Shown here piece by piece: positions 28,036 through 38,000 of a stretch of DNA of 64,000 bases. Source of the stretch: WRGA01 sp031553395 (lineage in GTDB: Bacteria > Bacteroidota > Bacteroidia > Bacteroidales > WRGA01); contig JAVBLR010000006.1 of assembly GCA_031553395.1 (NCBI GenBank), positions 310,001-374,000 of the forward strand, written 5' to 3'. The number at the start of each line of letters is the position of its first letter. Position 1 is the first letter of the stretch. The notes beneath the pieces are model-generated. The model had not been told where the DNA came from, ran no database searches, and was given only the letters and a program-made list of their open reading frames with translations. A program made the translations under genes and the position numbers.

Positions 28036-28072
28036 TTGAAAGTTGAAAATGAATCACATTTTCAACTTTCAA
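28036..28072. terminator. Bidirectional terminator between the esterase-like gene and kdgF
   Basis: A perfect 16-bp inverted repeat, TTGAAAGTTGAAAATG (28036 to 28051) with CATTTTCAACTTTCAA (28057 to 28072), loop AATCA. It sits between two convergent genes only 47 bases apart. There is no long T-run on either side. Confidence 0.75.
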
Positions 28073-28080
28073 TTTGTTTG

Positions 28081-28428
28081 TTATGGCACAAGAAAATCTT
28101 CTCTTATCGGAGTAAATACATCTATTAAAATTCCTGTTTCTAAACATTTACAACTATGAGACATGCTGGGTTCTGCATAAAAACCATCTCCAGGTTGAAT
28201 AATTTTAATCTCATTGCCAATTGTTACTTCAAATTTTCCCGAAACAACATAGGTAGTTTGAGCATGTTCATGGATATGAGGAACTCCGATTGCGCCTTTT
28301 TCGAACATGACTTTTACCATCATAATATTATTGTCATAACCGACAAGTTGTCGCGTTATTCCTTCTGTCGGGGCATATATAGGCTCTTCTGCTCCAAAAA
28401 AAAATGGTTTGCTTTTAATCTCTTTCAT
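28081..28428 (-). CDS. kdgF: Cupin KdgF, unsaturated uronate linearising protein
   Basis: KdgF converts 4,5-unsaturated monouronates released by pectin or alginate lysis to the linear 5-keto-4-deoxyuronate. The 115-residue single-cupin protein shows the metal-binding motif PHIHEHAQTTYVVSGKFEV (His residues near 52 to 56 and Gln58), the PGDGFYAEPSMSHSC second cupin motif with its His near 90, and a C-terminal DVFTPIREDFL that matches the family ending D.F.P.R.Dfl. There is no signal peptide, so cytoplasmic, which fits a step after GH105 action on imported or periplasmic oligomers. Its stop and the GH28 gene downstream in coordinates are 12 bases apart, so GH28 and kdgF form an operon. Confidence 0.9.
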   Translation of the reverse strand: MKEIKSKPFFFGAEEPIYAPTEGITRQLVGYDNNIMMVKVMFEKGAIGVPHIHEHAQTTYVVSGKFEVTIGNEIKIIQPGDGFYAEPSMSHSCKCLETGILIDVFTPIREDFLVP

Positions 28429-28440
28429 TACTGATATTTT

Positions 28441-29931
28441 TTACGGAATTTCCGACAGATTCTGCATTTTATTGAAAACCGGTTCTCCGTTCATATTCTT
28501 ATTCCCAGATAATTTCATACTGCTTTTGTCTTCTGTTTCGACATAGAAATTCCGGATATAAACGTTTTCCGTATTTTTCAATGTACCTGCTGTTTTGGCA
28601 TTTCCGTTTAAGTTATTTAACCATAAATTTTTTAATGGAAACAATTCGCTCATTCCTGATATATTTGCGAAGGAACGCCGAGTGTAAGTTGATTGTACGT
28701 TTTCTATATATAAGTCACTTACTGACGGATAACCCTTTTCTTCCGGTTCGACCCGTTTGAGCATAACTGTCCAATGATCGGGTATTTTCTTGTCTTTATA
28801 TTCGGGAGGAAGGGTTGAATAGCTGTAAGAAGGATTCCAGTTTAAGTCTGCAACAATCACATTATCAACGCTATCTGCCAAAACTCCGGATATGTATACA
28901 TTCTTAATAAATCCTCCACGATTCAAGGCCGATTTAAAGCGGATAGCAGCCGAAGTTCCCTTGCTTTTCAAATTGTATGCAACAATATTACGGATTCCAC
29001 CGGAAGTTTCACTTCCACATGTAATTAATCCACCACCTTTGTATGCGGTACAATTTCGAATTACGATATATTCACAAGGCCTGTTAACACGTAGTCCGTC
29101 CCAATCTCTTCCAGATTTGATGCAAATGTTATCGTCGTTGCAGTCTATTTCGCAATTTTCTATAAGAATACGTTCCGAAGAATCGACATCTATTCCATCT
29201 GTGCTGGGGCCGTGTCCTCCAACATTGTTGTTAATATTTAATCCGCTTACAGTGCAATATTGGGAATATACTATTTGTATAGCCCAAAATCCGGTTCTTT
29301 TAATTTTAAAGTCCTTTAATGTTATATTCTTCGAATTATTTACGACAATACCCCTGATACGCTCGCAATCGTAATCGACAATCCATCGTAATTTACGGGT
29401 TTCATAATCTTTGCGCATTGTCCAATATTTATCCCAGCAAAACTTACCTCTACAATCGATATCTCCTTCTCCAGAGATTGACGCATTTTCTTGCGATAGA
29501 ATGTTTATTAAACCGTCAGGCCAAGTCATTTCGATTCCGGCAATGCGTGAGCGGGACCTTGGGAAGTCTTTAAAATCAGTGGAGGATATTAATGTAACAT
29601 TTTTACCTATATGTAAATCTACACCTTCTTTTATATATATAGAACCTATGATATATTCACCCGGTTGAAATACAACCCGGCCACCACCATTGCGTGAACA
29701 TTTATCTATGGTTTCTTGTACTTGATGTGTACAAATAATGCCTGAATTCGCATCAACCGGAACCAGATAATCATCTCCTGTAACAAAAGTTTTAGCTCCA
29801 ACATCATTTATCCAATTCAAATTGGGTCTACCGAGATCTGGTACCCATGAAAAATCAGGTTCTGATGCTTTAATGTCAACGAATAAAAAGAATGAAATAA
29901 TCAAACTTAGATAAACACATTTACTACCCAT
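28441..29931 (-). CDS. GH28 polygalacturonase
   Basis: GH28 enzymes hydrolyse alpha-1,4 galacturonan (or rhamnogalacturonan) linkages. From the chosen ATG at 29931 (MGSKCVYLS) the protein has about 496 residues with a signal peptide to about residue 23. The right-handed beta-helix carries catalytic-site motifs GPSTDGIDVDSS, DCNDDNICIKSGRD and IRFKSALNRGG. The segment usually containing a conserved His (G-H-G) reads GGGLITCGSETSGG here, so that His is replaced by Gly. The longer frame from 29982 would put 17 charged residues ahead of the signal peptide and is less likely. No T9SS tail, so it may be periplasmic. Followed 12 bases later by kdgF. Confidence 0.92.
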   Translation of the reverse strand: MGSKCVYLSLIISFFLFVDIKASEPDFSWVPDLGRPNLNWINDVGAKTFVTGDDYLVPVDANSGIICTHQVQETIDKCSRNGGGRVVFQPGEYIIGSIYIKEGVDLHIGKNVTLISSTDFKDFPRSRSRIAGIEMTWPDGLINILSQENASISGEGDIDCRGKFCWDKYWTMRKDYETRKLRWIVDYDCERIRGIVVNNSKNITLKDFKIKRTGFWAIQIVYSQYCTVSGLNINNNVGGHGPSTDGIDVDSSERILIENCEIDCNDDNICIKSGRDWDGLRVNRPCEYIVIRNCTAYKGGGLITCGSETSGGIRNIVAYNLKSKGTSAAIRFKSALNRGGFIKNVYISGVLADSVDNVIVADLNWNPSYSYSTLPPEYKDKKIPDHWTVMLKRVEPEEKGYPSVSDLYIENVQSTYTRRSFANISGMSELFPLKNLWLNNLNGNAKTAGTLKNTENVYIRNFYVETEDKSSMKLSGNKNMNGEPVFNKMQNLSEIP

Positions 29932-30181
29932 AAAGTTTTGTCTATATTTTTTTGTAAAGTTTATACGTAAATATCTAACCAATCTGGATGAAGGGTGTGA
30001 AAAATAATAAAGGATAATAAAAAAGATATTAGAATTTGGTTGTTTGAGTTCTTACTTTAATAACCACAAGCATTTAAATATACAATTTGGAGAAGTATAT
30101 TTAAACGTATGTATAGTTATTTAGAATAGGATAGGGTTGGAATTATTTTTAGAAAATATTGTCTCTAAAAAATATTTGGAG

Positions 30182-30189
30182 CTAAGGTA
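30182..30189 (-). promoter_or_regulatory. Candidate -7 box for GH28-kdgF
   Basis: On the minus strand TACCTTAG is one mismatch from TAnnTTTG; it lies about 250 bases upstream of the GH28 start. Weak evidence. Confidence 0.3.
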
Positions 30190-30325
30190 CATCAATTATT
30201 AATATCATTTTTATGCTAAAATCAAAACCGTACAATAGTCCATGAAGTTGTACAATTACGAGTAAAATAAATGAAGCTATATTGTTTTGACTGAGTGTTG
30301 TTGGTGTTGTTAAAAAGGTGATTCC

Positions 30326-30364
30326 GTACAAAAATACATGTATATGTCGAAAAGTCTATTCTTT
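30326..30364 (+). promoter_or_regulatory. 39-bp pectin-locus motif, copy 2 (upstream of the SusC/D operon)
   Basis: GTACAAAAATAC at 30326 to 30337, then 17 bases, then TCTATTCTTT at 30355 to 30364. Boxes and spacing match the copies at 26989 and 57851, here facing the eight-gene operon that begins at 30575. Confidence 0.75.
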
Positions 30365-30508
30365 AAAAAGCTTTCCGGTACTAAATTTGTTCCATCATAT
30401 TGATGCAACTATTTTTTATTATTGTAGTAATTGTTTGACATTAATATGATGAGAGGATTTTAACATTGAAATTTGGTGAAAAGATCAGTTCTTTATTTAA
30501 ATTTGAAT

Positions 30509-30516
30509 TATCTTTG
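30509..30516 (+). promoter_or_regulatory. -7 promoter box of the SusC/D operon
   Basis: TATCTTTG is a perfect TAnnTTTG match, 58 bases before the ATG at 30575. It is about 145 bases downstream of the 39-bp motif, so either the motif acts at a distance or there are two start sites. Confidence 0.5.
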
Positions 30517-30574
30517 ACATCGAAAAAATCATAAAAAAAGTATTTTATTGAACATTATTACTAATTCTAATACT

Positions 30575-32725
30575 ATGAGGATTTTATTTTCAGCTATTTT
30601 TCTGAGTTTTTTTGTATTTGTATCATGCAGTAGCAGTAATAAGGATAAAAAAGACGGAAAAATAGACAGGAAATCAGTTGTGTTGCGTAACAATCCGAAA
30701 GTTAGCTCTTTCGATCGATTGTCGTCTTTGTCTGTAGGTAATGGTCGGTTTGCTTTCACAGTGGATGCTACCGGTCTTCAATCTTTTCCCGAAATATATG
30801 CCGCCGGGATGCCCTTGGGTACTCAATCTGAATGGGGCTGGCATAGTTTTCCCAACACAAATAATTATAAATTTGAAGAAACGTTAAAGGAATATGACTT
30901 TGGTCATGGTTCCCCTAAAGCATTATATGCTGTTCAATTCAATGAAAAGGGACGTAAACAGGAAGCTGCCGATTACTATAGAGTAAATCCACACCGTTTA
31001 CATCTTGGAATTGTTGGGTTGGAAATGGCTGATGCAAAAGGAAATGTGATTAAGTCGGATAGTATTACATCTATTGACCAAACATTAGACCTTTGGTCAG
31101 GAAAAATAGAAAGCCATTTTACAGCAGGTGGTTCTGTTGTAAATGTTGAAACTGCTTGTAATCCTGAAAAAGATAATATTGCTGCTAAATTATCTTCTGA
31201 TTTAATCAAATCAGGACAATTAAAAATAAAACTTCACTTTCCTTATCCAACCGGCAAACATACTGATGATGCCTGTGATTGGAATGTTCCCGAAAAACAT
31301 AAAACAGTATTGCTTGAACAAAAAGATAATTATGCTATCCTGCAACGCACATTAGATACAACTGTTTATTATGTTAGAGTTGATTGGAATGGTGCTGCTG
31401 CTATGGAGAAGAAAGCAGAGCATTATTTCTTGTTAACACCAAAAGATGATAATTTTTCGTTTTCGGTTTCTTTTACAGAAAAGAAACTCTCAGAACCTGC
31501 TGAAGTATTTGAACAAACATTGGCTCAAAGCTCTAATTATTGGGAAAGTTTTTGGACAAATGGTGGTATTGTAGATTTTTCTGCTTGTAAAGATGAAAGG
31601 GCGAAAGAATTGGAGCGAAGAGTTGTTTTATCTCAATATTTAATGGCTATTCAATGTTCTGGAACAATGCCTCCTCAGGAGACAGGATTAACTTACAATA
31701 GTTGGTTTGGAAAATTCCATTTGGAAATGCATTGGTGGCATACTGTCCATTTTGCATTATGGAATCGGATTGATTTGATGGAAAGAAGCTTGGATTGGTA
31801 TGCTAAAGTAGAACCAATTGCTAAAGAAATTGCAGAAAGACAAGGATTTGAAGGAATCCGTTGGATGAAAATGACAGATCCGTCAGGTGTTGAGGCTCCA
31901 TCAAAAGTAGGTTCTTTTTTAATTTGGCAACAACCTCATTTTATTTATATGGCCGAATTAGTCTATCGTCAAAAACAATCACCTGAGGTAATTAATAAAT
32001 ATAAAGATTTGGTTTTCAAAACAGCTGAATTTATGGCTTCGTATGCCGATTATGATTCAGTAAATAAACGCTATATATTAAAAGGAGCTATTCCTGCTCA
32101 GGAAACATTGAAAGCTTCTGAAACTGTAAATCCTCCATTCGAACTTTCTTATTGGCATTATGCGTTGGGTGTTGCTCAACAATGGAGAGAAAGAGCCGGG
32201 ATGCAACGGGATGCAAAATGGGATGAAATTATCAATCAATTATCTCCATTGGCTTCTAAGGATGATTTGTATTTAGCTGCCGAAACTGCTCAGGATACAT
32301 ATACCAATATTCGCTATATTTCAGATCATCCTGCTGTTTTAGGAGCTTGGGGAATACTTCCTCAAAATCGGTTATTCGAAAAAGACAAAATGAAAAAGAC
32401 ACTGGATTGGATTTGGGATAACTGGAACTGGAATGAAACTTGGGGATGGGATTATCCAATGACAGCCATGTGTGCTGCTCGTATAGGTGAACCAGAAAAG
32501 GCTGTTGGAGCTTTATTGATGGACAAACGTACTAATACCTATTTGGTAAACGGACATAATTATCAGGATGATCGTTTGCGGGTATATCTTCCTGGAAATG
32601 GAGGATTGCTTACAACTATAGCGATGATGTGTGCCGGATGGGATGGAAATACAGAAAATAATCCGGGGTTTCCTAAAGATGGAAATTGGGATGTGAAATG
32701 GGAAGGATTACAGCCTATGCCATAA
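30575..32725 (+). CDS. Lipoprotein with (alpha/alpha)6 glycosidase-like fold (GH65/GH95-like)
   Basis: From the ATG at 30575 (MRILFSAIF) the protein has about 716 residues with a lipoprotein signal (lipobox FVSCSSSN). The first half is a beta-sandwich-like region beginning SSLSVGNGRFAFTVDATGLQ, the usual opening of GH65/GH95-related proteins. The second half is helical and rich in Trp/His (GKFHLEMHWWHTVHFALWNR; IWDNWNWNETWGWDYPMTAM; NGHNYQDDRLRVYLPGNGGL), as in six-hairpin glycosidases. HLEMHWW near residue 385 resembles the region of the general acid in this clan. The exact CAZy family is not certain. As first gene of the operon it probably acts in the periplasm or at the outer membrane on pectin side chains. 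The TTG at 30548 that extends the frame is not a credible start. Confidence 0.72.
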   Translation: MRILFSAIFLSFFVFVSCSSSNKDKKDGKIDRKSVVLRNNPKVSSFDRLSSLSVGNGRFAFTVDATGLQSFPEIYAAGMPLGTQSEWGWHSFPNTNNYKFEETLKEYDFGHGSPKALYAVQFNEKGRKQEAADYYRVNPHRLHLGIVGLEMADAKGNVIKSDSITSIDQTLDLWSGKIESHFTAGGSVVNVETACNPEKDNIAAKLSSDLIKSGQLKIKLHFPYPTGKHTDDACDWNVPEKHKTVLLEQKDNYAILQRTLDTTVYYVRVDWNGAAAMEKKAEHYFLLTPKDDNFSFSVSFTEKKLSEPAEVFEQTLAQSSNYWESFWTNGGIVDFSACKDERAKELERRVVLSQYLMAIQCSGTMPPQETGLTYNSWFGKFHLEMHWWHTVHFALWNRIDLMERSLDWYAKVEPIAKEIAERQGFEGIRWMKMTDPSGVEAPSKVGSFLIWQQPHFIYMAELVYRQKQSPEVINKYKDLVFKTAEFMASYADYDSVNKRYILKGAIPAQETLKASETVNPPFELSYWHYALGVAQQWRERAGMQRDAKWDEIINQLSPLASKDDLYLAAETAQDTYTNIRYISDHPAVLGAWGILPQNRLFEKDKMKKTLDWIWDNWNWNETWGWDYPMTAMCAARIGEPEKAVGALLMDKRTNTYLVNGHNYQDDRLRVYLPGNGGLLTTIAMMCAGWDGNTENNPGFPKDGNWDVKWEGLQPMP

Positions 32726-32796
32726 TAATGATAATCTATTACTATGATAATAATTAATTAAAAAATGTTTAATCTATATTAAATACTAATTTGTAA

Positions 32797-35052
32797 ATGA
32801 AAAATCGAAACAGACTGAAAAGGCCATGGATCAATTTGTGCTTTCTGCTTTTTGTGATGCTGTTTGCATCGTGTGAGCAAGAGATGGATAAGTACTATGA
32901 GACTCCGGATTGGCTGAAAGGCAACACTTGGGAAGTATTGGAATCAAAAGGGAATTTTACGATATTCCTTGAAGCCGTGGAAAAAGCCGGTTACAGAAGC
33001 ATGCTTGACGGAAAAGGAATAATCACAGTTGTTGCTCCTGATGATGCAGCATTTAAGACATGGTTGTCTCAAAAAGGGTATGCTTCAATAAGTAGTGTCC
33101 CTAATGCTGAATTGGAAAAACTTATTACATATCACTTGTTGTATTATTCTTTCAGCAAAGATATGTTTGCTAATTATCGTCCGGAAGGAAGAACGAATAC
33201 TAATTCTACCACTTATCAATATACGGCAGGTTTGTATTATAAATTTAGGACAAAAAGTGGAGACCCTATCTCTATCGAAACAGATAATACTTTGAGTGAA
33301 GGAGGCCCTGTTCTTCGTAGTGTATACCATAAGGAGCGTTTTTTGCCGGTATTGTCTTCCTATACCTTTCAATCTTTAGGAATAGATGCTAAGAGCAATT
33401 ATGAGTATTTTTACCCGAATTCTGTTTGGTCTGGTGATGATGGAGGATTTAATATTTCCAATGCGTCTGTAACCGAATATGCTATTGTTGCAGACAACGG
33501 TTACGTGTATGTTATTGACAGAGTATTGGAACCACTGGAAACTATTTATACAAAGCTAAAAGAATCTTCCGAATTCAGTATATTTTTGAGTATGTATAAT
33601 CGGTTTGTCGATTTTACAAAAGATGAAGAGTTGACTGCAAATTACGGAAAAGGTACGGATTTGTATATGCAAAGTTATACCGATTTGCCGGCAATTGCTT
33701 CTGAATGGACTTATAATGGAGAATCTGGAGATCCTGACTATTCGAGGTTCGATCTTTTGTCAAGAGCGGCGTATAGTGTGTATGCTCCTACCAATGAATC
33801 TTTACAAAATTTCTTTAATACATTTTGGGCTCCATACTATTCATCCATTGATAAAGTATCTTTTTTAGCTGTAAAATACTTGTTGGACAACCATGTTAAT
33901 TATGGAGATATTATTTTCCCCGAATTGATTACAAAAGGAGTAATAAAATCAAAATTTGGAAATCCGGTTAGTTTTGATCCGATGCAAACAAACCTGAAGC
34001 AAATGTGCGTGAATGGTACATTGTATGGATTGAAAAATATGATGGTGCCAAAAATGTTCCAGAGTGTTACTGCTCCTGTTTTTCAAGATCCTAAATATAT
34101 CATGTTTATGATGATGATGCATGATGCAGCATTAATTCAACCATTGATGTCAGAAGATATGTCTTTTACATTATTTATGCCGACAAATGAATTGATTGAA
34201 AATACAACTATCGAAGGTAACGATATTAAATATGCTGATACGAATCCCAATAAATATGGGTTTCAACAAATTTTAATTAAAGGTGATCCGGACTATGTGC
34301 CATTGAGTACATACCGAAAACAAATGTTTGCATCCAACCATATTGCTTCACGCTTGGTAACTCAAGTCGGAAATCAAAAAGTGTATAAAACGTTACTTTC
34401 TTATCAATATTTGCTGGTCGAAGATGATTCTAAAATATACTCATCTAATTTGTTCAACAATTACCACGATGCGTTAGTTGATAATCCTGCATATATTCAA
34501 AAAGTATATAATGCATATAATGGGGTAAGTTATCAAGTAAGTGGCGGAAGTGAAACAATGGCGCTTTTACCTGATGAATCTTCTTTTAAAGACCAAATTA
34601 CAAAAAATACTCCGGAGCATTTTAAAGCATTTAAAACAAATATGCTTGATGTGTCAAAAATGGCGCTTACAATTCCTCCTTTCAACTTTTTGCTGTCGGA
34701 TCGTTTTATTGTATTTATTCCAACAGCCGATGCTATACAAAATGCTCAAACTTTAGGAAAGCTTCCTACTACTCCAGAAGCTATGGAGAAGTGTATCAAG
34801 TACTTTTTTGTAAATGCAAATGCAAGCGGATTTGTTGATTATCCTTTCCCCGGAACTGGTAGTTCAAGGGAGCTTACTTCTTATTTGACTGACTCAAATA
34901 AAAATCCTTATAAATTGACACTTATTGATGCAGGTAATAAATTGCAAGTAAAAGATGCAAAAGGTAATATTGTAAATGTAATAGGTGTTTTCCCAAATAT
35001 TTATTCGGATGGAGCAGCTTATTTAATTGATGGTATATTAGAATTCGAATAA
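32797..35052 (+). CDS. FAS1 (fasciclin) domain lipoprotein, large
   Basis: The 751-residue protein has a lipoprotein signal (lipobox MLFASCEQ, Cys near residue 26) followed by several FAS1-like modules. Clear H1-box-like pieces are GIITVVAPDDAAFKTWL (about residue 69), YSVYAPTNESLQNFF (about 327), SFTLFMPTNELIEN (about 459) and RFIVFIPTADAIQNA (about 638), each after a helical stretch such as NFTIFLEAVEKAGY. Four FAS1 repeats are therefore likely. FAS1 domains mediate adhesion or ligand binding. The gene sits directly before SusC with 19 bases between them, so it takes the place of a SusE/F-type surface glycan-binding lipoprotein; that role is inference. Confidence 0.85.
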   Translation: MKNRNRLKRPWINLCFLLFVMLFASCEQEMDKYYETPDWLKGNTWEVLESKGNFTIFLEAVEKAGYRSMLDGKGIITVVAPDDAAFKTWLSQKGYASISSVPNAELEKLITYHLLYYSFSKDMFANYRPEGRTNTNSTTYQYTAGLYYKFRTKSGDPISIETDNTLSEGGPVLRSVYHKERFLPVLSSYTFQSLGIDAKSNYEYFYPNSVWSGDDGGFNISNASVTEYAIVADNGYVYVIDRVLEPLETIYTKLKESSEFSIFLSMYNRFVDFTKDEELTANYGKGTDLYMQSYTDLPAIASEWTYNGESGDPDYSRFDLLSRAAYSVYAPTNESLQNFFNTFWAPYYSSIDKVSFLAVKYLLDNHVNYGDIIFPELITKGVIKSKFGNPVSFDPMQTNLKQMCVNGTLYGLKNMMVPKMFQSVTAPVFQDPKYIMFMMMMHDAALIQPLMSEDMSFTLFMPTNELIENTTIEGNDIKYADTNPNKYGFQQILIKGDPDYVPLSTYRKQMFASNHIASRLVTQVGNQKVYKTLLSYQYLLVEDDSKIYSSNLFNNYHDALVDNPAYIQKVYNAYNGVSYQVSGGSETMALLPDESSFKDQITKNTPEHFKAFKTNMLDVSKMALTIPPFNFLLSDRFIVFIPTADAIQNAQTLGKLPTTPEAMEKCIKYFFVNANASGFVDYPFPGTGSSRELTSYLTDSNKNPYKLTLIDAGNKLQVKDAKGNIVNVIGVFPNIYSDGAAYLIDGILEFE

Positions 35053-35071
35053 TAGAAAAGTAATTAATAGC

Positions 35072-38000
35072 ATGAGAATTTTTCGATTAATAATAATATG
35101 TATATGCTTTGCCTCTTTTTCTGCGGCAAATGCTCAGGTAATAACCGGTATTGTAAAAGATAAAAAAACCGGGGAACCATTGATAGGAGCAAGTGTTTAT
35201 GTCCAAAATCAAAGCAATAGATCTTTAACGGGAACTATTACGGGAATTGATGGAGATTATAGATTAAATGTTCCTGAGGAAAAAAACTTAACATTGGTTT
35301 ATTCTTTGATCGGATATAAATCCCATCAAGTGAAATATACAGGGCAGGTTTCTTTAAATGTAACGTTGGAAGAAGATGCCTTTTTATTGGAAGGTGTTGA
35401 GGTTGTTGCTAAGGCGGTAGATAAAAATGCTGTAGGTATAAGCCAACGTGAAATGGTATCTGCTACTCAAAAGATTTCGATGGATAATATCATTGAAACG
35501 GCGCCGGTTACATCTATTGAGGATGCATTACAGGGACGTTTGTCGAATGTGGATATTTTAGGAGGTGCAGAACCCGGTTCTTCCAGTTCCATTCGTATTC
35601 GTGGTACTTCATCGTTGAATGCTTCTAATGAACCATTGATTGTTGTTGATGGTGTTCCTTATCAAACAACTATCAGTGACGACTTTTCTTTCTCTACTGC
35701 TGATGCTGAAGATTTTGGAGCATTGGTAAATATTTCTCCTACGGATATTGAATCGATTGAAGTATTGAAAGATGCATCAGCAACGGCTATTTGGGGATCC
35801 AAAGGTGCAAACGGTGTCTTATTAATCAATACAAAAAAAGGAAAAGCGGGAAAAACAGCTTTCACGTTGAACTTAAAATATCAGTACGGAAAGGAAAGAA
35901 ATACGATTCCAATGTTGAATGCTTCTCAATATGTTGCGTTAATGCAAGATGCTATGTGGAACTCTATTAATGATATGGGTTCCTTGAGTTCGGGAAGTAG
36001 GGACTTATTGAGTTTACTTTACAATACACCGGAAATCGGGTATAATCCTAATTGGGCATATTTTAACGAATATAACCAGGAAACCGATTGGTTAGGTGAA
36101 ATAACTCAGCCCAGTAATTCGTATGAGGCAAACTTCTCAATGATGGGGGGAGGGGATAAAGCAACTTACCGTTTGTCATTAGGTTATCTGAATGAAACAG
36201 GAACGACTATAGGTACTGCTTTCGATCGTATTTCTGCGTTAATGAATGTTACATATCGTTTTTCTACTAAGCTGGATATTCAGACTGAGTTTTCATTTGC
36301 CAATTCGGATAGAGATGCCAACTGGGCTAATCCGCGTGGACAAGCTTTTACGAAAATGCCTAACATGAGCCCCTATCGTATTGATGATAATGGGAATAGA
36401 AAAAGCGACTATTTTACTCCCAGAACGAATTTTCAAGGAGAAATCAAAGTAGATGATTTGAAAGATGAAAAATTGAGTGGCTCATTTAATCCTGTTGCTG
36501 TGGTAAATGAAGCAATTAATCAAACTTCTGCTACAGAAAGCCGTTTTAATTTTAAATTACATTACAATTTCTTCTCCGGATTCGATTATTATGGAATTAT
36601 TGGTTTAAATATAAAGAAGACCAGAAGTAGACGGTTCTTGCCTCAAAGTGTTACAGGGCTTGATCATACAGAAAGATATTATAATGAAGGATCGGATAAA
36701 GTATCGGATAATGCGGTTTTAAGTACTGAAAATAAATTGATTTATTCTAAATATTTTAACGAAATTCATAAAATAGTAGGAGCTCTTTCGATGCAAACTT
36801 ATCAATCGGCCAATTCAAACTATGTGAGTGATGTCGATGGTCTTGCATCTTCAAAGCAATCTGATCCGAGTGATGGAGGAAGAATTTTAAGAATGGAATC
36901 CGGTTCAAGTGAGTCTCGCAACCTGGGTATTTTTGGAAGTGCACAATATTCATTTAAAGAACGCTATTTTATAAATGGGGCATACAGGTATGAAGCCAAC
37001 TCAACTATGGGTGCAGACAATCGTTGGGCTAGTTTTCCTACAGTAGGGCTTGCGTGGATTGCTACCGAGGAATCTTTCTTGAAAAGTCAGGAAAAATGGT
37101 TGAACTTCTTGAAAATAAGATATAGTTGGGGACAAAACGGAAATGCTCCGTCAAGTTCATACGGTTATATCGGTTCTTTCAAAGCAATTAACCCCGGATA
37201 TATTGACATGCCTGCGGTTGAGCCTTCTCAAATGCAATTGAATAATTTGAAATGGGAAACAGTTACTCAGAATAATATTGGGTTCGATGCTGAATTCCTC
37301 AAGAGTAGAATGAGAATTACTGCAGATTTATACAGTAAGAAAACTACTGATATGTTGCAAAAAGATGTAACTATGCCTTCTACATCAGGTTATTCAAAAA
37401 TAAATTTTTATAATTCTGGTGAAATGTCGAACGAAGGATGGGAATTCCGTATTGATTATGACTTATTCAAAACAAAAGATTGGTTGATTTCGGCGAATTT
37501 CAATATTTCTCAAAATAAGAATAAGGTAACACAAATGCCCGATAATGTAAATACATATCGTTATGATTTTGACAATGGTAATTATGCATATTATGTTAGA
37601 GAAGGAGAACCATTAGGCTCTTTTTACGGATTCAAGTATAAAGGCGTTTACCAGAATGAAGATGATACGTATGCCAAAGATATGTCGGGAAATTTAATAA
37701 AAGATATTGATGGAAATTATGTGAAAATGAAAAATAAAGACCAATGGGTTTATCCGGGAGATGCCAAATATCAAGATATAAATGGTGATGGAATTATTGA
37801 TGAAAACGACATTGTGTATCTTGGTAACTCTATGCCGCTGCTTACAGGTGGAGGAGGTCTTAATATCAAGTATAAAGCATGGGCGTTAAACGTATTTTTC
37901 CATGGACGCGAAGGGCAAAGCGTTATCAATAAAACAAGAATTGATACAGAAAACATGCGGGGAACATCTAATCAAAGTATAGCGGTATTGTCTCGTTGGA

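Larger units (their letters stand above)
29932..30574. other. Long divergent regulatory spacer between GH28 and the main operon
   Basis: This AT-rich spacer holds no credible gene. It contains a plus-strand copy of the 39-bp pectin-locus motif (30326), a -7 box at 30509, a near-consensus minus-strand box at 30182 for GH28, and two GTACAA words at 30228 and 30247 (CCGTACAATAG and TTGTACAATTACG) near the middle. Its length suggests more than one regulator site. Confidence 0.6.

Noticed and set aside
28034..28080. Small RNA in the perfect 16-bp dyad
   Set aside because: The dyad lies between convergent genes and is explained as a shared terminator; no promoter box precedes it.
28892..29374. 160-residue plus-strand frame
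   Set aside because: It runs antisense within GH28, whose catalytic motifs account for the sequence.
30548..30574. Longer N-terminus of the glycosidase-like lipoprotein
   Set aside because: It would start at TTG and push the lipoprotein signal away from the N-terminus; the ATG at 30575 gives a proper signal peptide.
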